Below are positions 58,227 to 64,000 of a DNA stretch of 64,000 bases, one piece after another. Source of the stretch: Pachypanchax playfairii (lineage: Eukaryota; Chordata; Actinopteri; Cyprinodontiformes; Aplocheilidae); the NCBI GenBank assembly GCA_006937955.1, contig SSNP01000153.1:143186-207185 (forward strand). The letters are read 5' to 3'. The notes under the pieces were generated by a model. The model saw only the letters and a list, made by a program, of their open reading frames with translations, searched no databases and was not told the origin of the DNA. The position numbers and the translations under genes are program-made. The first letter of the stretch is position 1. Each line of letters opens with the position of its first letter.

Positions 58227-59282
58227 CTGGTGGAAGTGAAGATGTTCAGATAAAACAGAAAAAGATGCAGAGGATGATGATGGACTGTGATGAAGGTCAC
58301 TGTGATGCTTTCAGACAGCTGATAAACAACATGGACCCTCAGGTCAACAAACATGATCTTCACATGTTCTGGTTCTGTTTAACCCCCGTCTGAGCCTGGA
58401 GTTTCCTCCCAGCAGTCAGACCTTCCTGGTAGAACCAGTTCTTGGTCTGACCTTTGACCCCGGAATCATTCAAAAGCTCCTGAACTCAAGGATGAACCAG
58501 AGTCGTGTTAATGGAACCGGTTTTAAACGGGTTCTTTAGGCTTGTTGTTTCTAAAACAAATCTAAATAAAACTGAATTTTCATGGAACCCGTGATACCTG
58601 GCCTTTACTACAGGAGCTCAGACCCAAACAGCAGGAAGTGAAAACACAACCAGAAGGAATCTGATGCTGTTTAAATGTGTTAAATATTCATAAAAAGACT
58701 CTGGAACACCTGAAGCTGCTGACAGGAAGTCTGGGGCTTCACCTCCTGTGCACGTTTCAGAGCATAGAGATAAAAACAGGAAGTTCAGGAAGAACAAACA
58801 CCTGTAGGACATTTCAGGCAGGTGCAACATCAGATCCATCAGTTCCTGGACGTGTTTGTTGTTTACTAAGAGACGAGATCTGTTATTAATCAGTTATTAT
58901 AATCCATCAGCAGCAGCTCGGTGACAGACTGCTGAGTCTCCATGGATGTTCAGGTGAGCAAGGCTCCGGGTTCACAGATGGTCGAGAGAAAGGTGAGAAG
59001 TTCTGCTTGTTAGCAGGAAGGTGTTCTGCAGAGAGGGGGCGGGTCTTTCCCTCACTGACACTGACTGACATGTTCCCAGACAATCCTGGAGGGCAGCGTG
59101 TTACAGGAACCTCTGATGAGGTCACACCTGGAGCTTCTGATTGGGAGACAGAACATCTGGTTCTCTGTGAATCCAGCTGTGCTCACAAACATCTGACCCT
59201 GAACAACAAACTCCTGGAACATGAAGTTCATTTTCAAGCAGGTTTTAGATCAGACTGGTGACAGAGGTCAGAGTGTGTTTAC
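58227..59282 (-). other. adgrg4 intron 1-2 of window
   Basis: A 1.06-kb interval with no additional cassette exon that I can support. Confidence 0.5.
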
Positions 59283-59321
59283 CTGCGAGGTCCGGTCCGG
59301 TGGACTCGGTTGGGTTGGCAC
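59283..59321 (-). CDS. adgrg4: adgrg4 exon 1 of window, Ser/Thr-rich
   Basis: Thirty-nine nt from CTGTTCAG acceptor to GCAG/GTAAAC donor, phase 1 to 1, reading ANPTESTGPDLA. It is short, so the call rests on splice sites, phase and composition. Confidence 0.5.
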
Positions 59322-60357
59322 CTGAACAGACACAAAATGACAGGATGTTAAAACGTCTCTGGTCAATAAGAACATCACCTGCTGTCAGATACATGGATTC
59401 ATCTGATTTGAACAAAAAGCACTAACAGCTATAACATAAACAGCTGGAGATCTCTGACAACCCTGTTGTTGATGAGACGCAGTGAGGACGCTCGCCGCTA
59501 CCCGCCTCCTACAGCTGACTCATCATATTATAATCCTGAAACAGCCAGACATGGAGGAGTTTTCAGGTCAGATGATCTGCATCTGAAGGATTTCCCAGCA
59601 TGCATCATAAAGTGAGCTCCATCTGTGCATCGTTTCCTGGTTGAAGAGGAGTTTCCAACATGTTTGTGGTGAAGAACGGCGTCAGGAACACGCTGTCTGT
59701 CCAACTGTTGGAGCTGAAACCAAACGCTCCTCCAGCTCCGGCCCACACAGGCCGTATATCCTCAGAACCCGTCAGTGGGAGGACAGGCAGCCGCACAGAA
59801 CCAAGACTGAGAGGACTGTCAGCAGATCGTTGATGCGATCAGAGTGAAGAATGCAGTAAACGTGGACGGAGGGTGGACGACTGTCCACAATTTTATTTCT
59901 CCAGTTTCTCTTTTCATCTGGTTTCTTCTTCTACTGTGTAACTTTTTTAAGTTTTCGTCCTCGTCTTTCTGCTTCCTGCTGGTCTTTTTGCAGCCTGTTC
60001 TTTCTGCTGACTCAGCAGAATTCACTGGCATCAGTAGGAAACTGTGTTGATTATTTAACGAAGGTCACAGTGAGTGTTTGTGAATGTGGTTAAAACAACA
60101 TTCTGCAGCGCCGATGGGCCTCGGCCCGAGGCCCGTTAAAACTTTTCCATGTGCCACTCTGAAGACCAGATTCTGGATTTTACAGGGAAAACCTTCAGAA
60201 GCAGCATGTTCTCTGTGGTTCTGGAATCTGATTGAGTTTAAAGATGTTCTGCAGAGTTTCTCACCACTAACAGACGTTAGTTACTTTCTGTTGACGTCTG
60301 ATGAGTTTAAAACATTTAAACAAAAACAAAAAGGATGAAGAAATTCATAAAAATATG
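59322..60357. other. Upstream intron of adgrg4, no exon seen
   Basis: About 1 kb of unique-looking sequence. No pentraxin-like or signal-peptide exon was recognised, so the gene's 5' exons must lie beyond 64000 or be too short to see. Confidence 0.45.
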
Positions 60358-63300
60358 CAGCAGCACTGTGGAGCCTGTCGGCCTGCAGCAGCAGCACTGT
60401 GGAGCCTGTCGGCCTGCAGCAGCACTGTGGAGCCTGTCGGCCTGCAGCAGCACTGTGGAGCCTGTCGGCCTGCAGCAGCAGCACTGTGGAGCCTGTCGGC
60501 CTGCAGCAGCAGTGTGGAGGCTGTCGGCGTGCGGCAGCAGCACTGTGGAGCCTGTCGGCCTGCAGCAGCACTGTGGAGCCTGTCGGCCTGCAGCAGCACT
60601 GTGGAGCCTGTCGGCCTGCAGCAGCACTGTGGAGCCTGTCGGCCTGCAGCAGCAGCACTGTGGAGCCTGTCGGCCTGCAGCAGCACTGTGGAGCCTGTCG
60701 GCCTGCAGCAGCACTGTGGAGCCTGTCGGCCTGCAGCAGCAGCACTGTGGAGCCTGTCGGCTTGCAGCAGCAGCACTGTGGAGCCTGTCGGCCTGCAGCA
60801 GCACTGTGGAGCCTGTCGGCCGGCAGCAGCACTGTGGAGCCTGTCGGCTTGCAGCAGCAGCACTGTGGAGCCTGTCGGCCTGCAGCAGCAGCACTGTGGA
60901 GCCTGTCGGCCTGCAGCAGCACTGTGGAGCCTGTCGGCCGGCAGCAGCAGCACTGTGGAGCTGCAGCAGCACTGTGGAGCCTGTCGGCCTGCAGCACTGC
61001 AGCAGCACTGTGGAGCCTGTCGGCCTGCAGCAGCAGCACTGTGGAGCCTGTCGGCCTGCAGCAGCACTGTGGAGCCTGTCGGCCTGCAGCAGCAGCACTG
61101 TGGAGCCTGTCGGCCTGCAGCAGCACTGTGGAGCCTGTCGGCCTGCAGCAGCACTGTGGAGCCTGTCGGCCTGCAGCAGCAGCACTGTGGAGCCTGTCGG
61201 CCTGCAGCAGCACTGTGGAGCCTGTCGGCCTGCAGCAGCACTGTGGAGCCTGTCGGCCTGCAGCAGCACTGTGGAGCCGGTCGGCCTGCAGCGCAGCACT
61301 GTGGAGCCTGTCGGCCTGCAGCAGCAGCGCGGTGGAGGCTGTGTCGGCCTGCAGCAGCAGCACTTGCAGCAGCAGCACTGTGGAGCCTGTCGGCCTGCAG
61401 CAGCACTGTGGAGCCTGTCGGCCTGCAGCAGCAGCACTGTGGAGCCTGTCGGCCTGCAGCAGCACTGTGGAGCCTGTCGGCCTGCAGCAGCACTGTGGAC
61501 CTGTCGGCCTGCAGCAGCAGCACTGTGGAGCCTGTCGGCTTGCAGCAGCAGCACTGTGGACTGCAGCAGCACTGTGGAGCCTGTCGGCCTGCAGCTGGCC
61601 TGTCGGCCTGCTGCAGCAGCACTGTGGAGCCTGTCGGCTTGCAGCAGCAGCACTGTGGAGCCTGTCGGCCTGCAGCAGCACTGTGGAGCCTGTCGGCCTG
61701 CAGCAGCACTGTGGCAGCAGCACTGTGGAGCCTGTCGGCCTGCAGCAGCACTGTGGAGCCTGTCGGCCTGCAGCAGCACTGTGGAGCCTGTCGGCCTGCA
61801 GCAGCACTGTGGAGCCTGTCGGCCTGCAGCACTGTGGAGCCTGTCGGCCTGCAGCAGCACTGTGGAGCCTGTCGTCGGCGCACTGTGGAGCCTGTCGGCC
61901 TGCAGCAGCAGCACTGTGGAGCCTGTCGGCCTGCAGCACTGTGGAGCCTGTCGGCCTGCAGCAGCACTGTGGAGCCTGTCGGCTTGCAGCAGCAGCACTG
62001 TGGAGCCTGTCGGCCTGCAGCAGCACGCAGCAGCACTGTGGAGCCTGTCGGCCTGCAGCAGCACTGTGGAGCCTGTCGGCCTGCAGCAGCAGCACTGTGG
62101 AGCCTGTCGGCCTGCAGCGTGGAGCCTGTCGGCTGCAGCAGCACTGTGGAGCCTGTCGGCCTGCAGCAGCACTGTGGAGCCTGTCGGCCTGCAGCAGCAG
62201 CACTGTGGAGCCTGTCGGCCTGCAGCAGCACTGTGGAGCCTGTCGGCCTGCAGCAGCACTGTGGAGCCTGTCGGCCTGCAGCAGCAGCACTGTGGAGCCG
62301 CAGCAGCAGCACTGTGGAGCCCTGTGGAGCCTGTCGGCCTGCAGCAGCACTGTGGAGCCTGTCGGCCTGCAGCAGCAGCACTGTGGAGCCTGTCGGCTTG
62401 CAGCAGCAGCACTGTGGAGCCTGTCGGCCTGCAGCAGCACTGTGGAGCCTGTCGGCCTGCAGCAGCACTGTGGAGCCTGTCGGCCTGCAGCAGCAGCACT
62501 GTGGCACTGTGGAGCCTGTCGGCCTGCAGCAGCACTGTGGAGCCTGTCGGCCTGCAGCAGCACTGTGGAGCCTGTCGGCCTGCAGCAGCAGCACTGTGGA
62601 GCCTGTCGGCCTGCAGCAGCACTGTGGAGCCTGTCGGCCTGCAGCAGCAGCACTGTGGAGCCTGTCGGCCTGCAGCAGCACTGTGGAGCCTGTCGGCCTG
62701 CAGCAGCAGCACTGTGGAGCCTGTCGGCTTGCAGCAGCAGCACTGTGGAGCCTGTCGGCCTGCAGCAGCACTGTGGAGCCTGTCGGCCTGCAGCAGCACT
62801 GTGGAGCCTGTCGGCCTGCAGCAGCAGCACTGTGGAGCCTGTCGGCCTGCAGCAGCACCGTTGAGCCTGTCGGCCTGCAGCAGCAGCACTGTGGAGCCTG
62901 TCGGCTTGCAGCAGCAGCACTGTGGAGCCTGTCGGCCTGCAGCAGCACTGTGGAGCCTGTCGGCCTGCAGCAGCAGCACTGTGGAGCCTGTCGGCCTGCA
63001 GCAGCACTGTGGAGCCTGTCGGCCTGCAGCAGCAGCACTGTGGAGCCTGTCGGCCTGCAGCAGCAGCACTGTGGAGCCTGTCGGCCTGCAGCAGCACTGT
63101 GGAGCCTGTCGGCCTGCAGCAGCACTGTGGAGCCTGTCGGCCTGCAGCAGCACTGTGGAGCCTGTCGGCCTGCAGCAGCACACTGTGGAGCCTGTCGGCT
63201 TGCAGCAGCAGCACTGTGGAGCCTGTCGGCCTGCAGCAGCACTGTGGAGCCTGTCGGCCTGCAGCAGCAGCACTGTGGAGCCTGTCGGCCTGCAGCAGCA

Positions 63301-63950
63301 CTGTGGAGCCTGTCGGCCTGCAGCAGCACTGTGGAGCCTGTCGGCCTGCAGCAGCACCGTGGAGCCTGTCGGCCTGCAGCAGCAGCACTGTGGAGCCCGT
63401 CGGCCTGCAGCAGCACTGTGGAGCCTGTCGGCCTGCAGCAGCAGCACTGTGGAGCCTGTCGGCCTGCAGCAGCACTGTGGAGCCTGTCGGCCTGCAGCAG
63501 CACCGTGGAGCCTGTCGGCCTGCAGCAGCAGCACTGTGGAGCCTGTCGGCCTGCAGCAGCACTGTGGAGCCTGTCGGCCTGCAGCAGCACTGTGGAGCCT
63601 GTCGGCCTGCAGCAGCAGCACTGTGGAGCCTGTCGGCTTGCAGCAGCAGCACTGTGGAGCCTGTCGGCCTGCAGCAGCACTGTGGAGCCTGTCGGCCTGC
63701 AGCAGCACTGTGGAGCCTGTCGGCCTGCAGCAGCACTGTGGAGCCTGTCGGCCTGCAGCAGCACTGTGGAGCCTGTCGGCCTGCAGCAGCACTGTGGAGC
63801 CTGTCGGCCTGCAGCAGCACTGTGGAGCCTGTCGGCCTGCAGCAGCACTGTGGAGCCTGTCGGCTTGCAGCAGCAGCACTGTGGAGCCTGTCGGCCTGCA
63901 GCAGCAGCATTGTTTAGCCTGTCGGCCTGCAGCAGCAGCACTGTGGAGCC
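60358..63950. repeat. 3.6-kb 28/31-nt minisatellite
   Basis: The unit is CAGCACTGTGGAGCCTGTCG then GCCTGCAG, 28 nt, with a 31-nt form carrying one more CAG. Scattered deletions break units (for example 61290-61370, 61560-61610, 62280-62330). Both unit lengths leave remainder 1 on division by three, so the register rotates, and the unit has no stop on either strand. This explains overlapping 1,187-1,209-codon frames in all three minus registers. None is a gene. Confidence 0.96.
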
Positions 63951-64000
63951 AGTCGGTTTATCATTACATGTCAAATCTCTGCTGGCTTCAAACAGGTCTT

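Larger units (their letters stand above)
28975..59321 (-). other. adgrg4: adgrg4-like adhesion GPCR gene (3' part, 26 coding exons)
   Basis: Adhesion GPCRs are surface receptors whose extracellular part self-cleaves at the GPS and activates the 7TM part through a tethered agonist. Exons listed separately give, in order, Ser/Thr-rich mini exons, a giant mucin exon, SEA-like and HormR regions, GAIN domain, GPS (FWDF, CLCDHLTHFG), TM1-7 and a tail with NSDWSKTATN and DKVKGYC. The 7TM region matches group VIII (ADGRG2/4/6). The long mucin exon favours ADGRG4 over ADGRG6. All exon phases agree: 7,286 nt, about 2,428 codons plus stop. The amino-terminal part, expected to include signal peptide and pentraxin-type domain, must lie right of the window. 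Oddities are minisatellites in several introns, two coding VNTRs, and an unresolved join between exons 5 and 6 (numbered from the window's right). Confidence 0.85.

Noticed and set aside
28975..59321. Assignment to ADGRG6 rather than ADGRG4
   Set aside because: The 7TM and tail resemble both, but a 1,485-codon mucin exon ahead of the SEA/HormR region is expected for ADGRG4. Phylogeny could still overturn this.
60281..63974. Three minus frames of about 1,200 codons and plus frames of 821 and 331 codons
   Set aside because: Unit composition has no stop in any register; frames rotate with unit length and carry no domain or splice logic.

Overview
The window looks like nuclear DNA of a teleost fish. 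It has vertebrate-type spliced genes, a degenerate fish SINE, a Tc1-like inverted-repeat element, and an extraordinary load of minisatellites (roughly 25 kb of the 64 kb by eye). Most long open frames are artefacts: repeat units that lack stop codons read as kilobase ORFs. Real coding sequence was recovered by matching protein family, splice sites and codon phase.

Two genes are visible, both on the minus strand. (1) At the left edge are the first two coding exons of an endothelin precursor. The signal-peptide exon is at 7618-7678. The exon with the KR processing site and mature peptide is at 204-357. The rest of the gene lies left of the window. (2) From 59321 down to 28975 lie 26 coding exons of an adhesion GPCR of group VIII, best read as adgrg4 (GPR112-like); ADGRG6 is the main alternative. 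Small Ser/Thr-rich exons lead to one 4455-nt mucin exon, then a SEA-like/HormR region, GAIN domain, GPS with tethered agonist, seven TM segments and a cytoplasmic tail. Codon phases agree across all 26 exons (about 2,428 codons). The gene's 5' part lies right of the window. The one unresolved join is between the mucin exon and the next exon.

Layout: 1-8100 endothelin and its upstream region; 8.4-28.9 kb intergenic, largely minisatellite (including a 6-kb array at 14.26-20.23 kb and a 1-kb E-box-bearing array at 12.35-13.4 kb), with no gene I can support; 28.9-59.3 kb adgrg4; 60.36-63.95 kb another array, probably in an upstream intron. Two in-frame VNTRs (21-nt and 42-nt units) lie inside the mucin exon.

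The most striking observation is in the intron that splits TM7. A minisatellite of about 3.7 kb abuts the 3' splice site. On the transcribed strand it contains no adenine, and so no AG, for 3,702 nt (33964-37665, including 51 unread N). A consensus CTAAC branch-point motif sits just beyond its far end (37722-37726). It appears that a polypyrimidine tract expanded into a kilobase array between branch point and acceptor. A small version of the same layout precedes the exon at 41943-42086.
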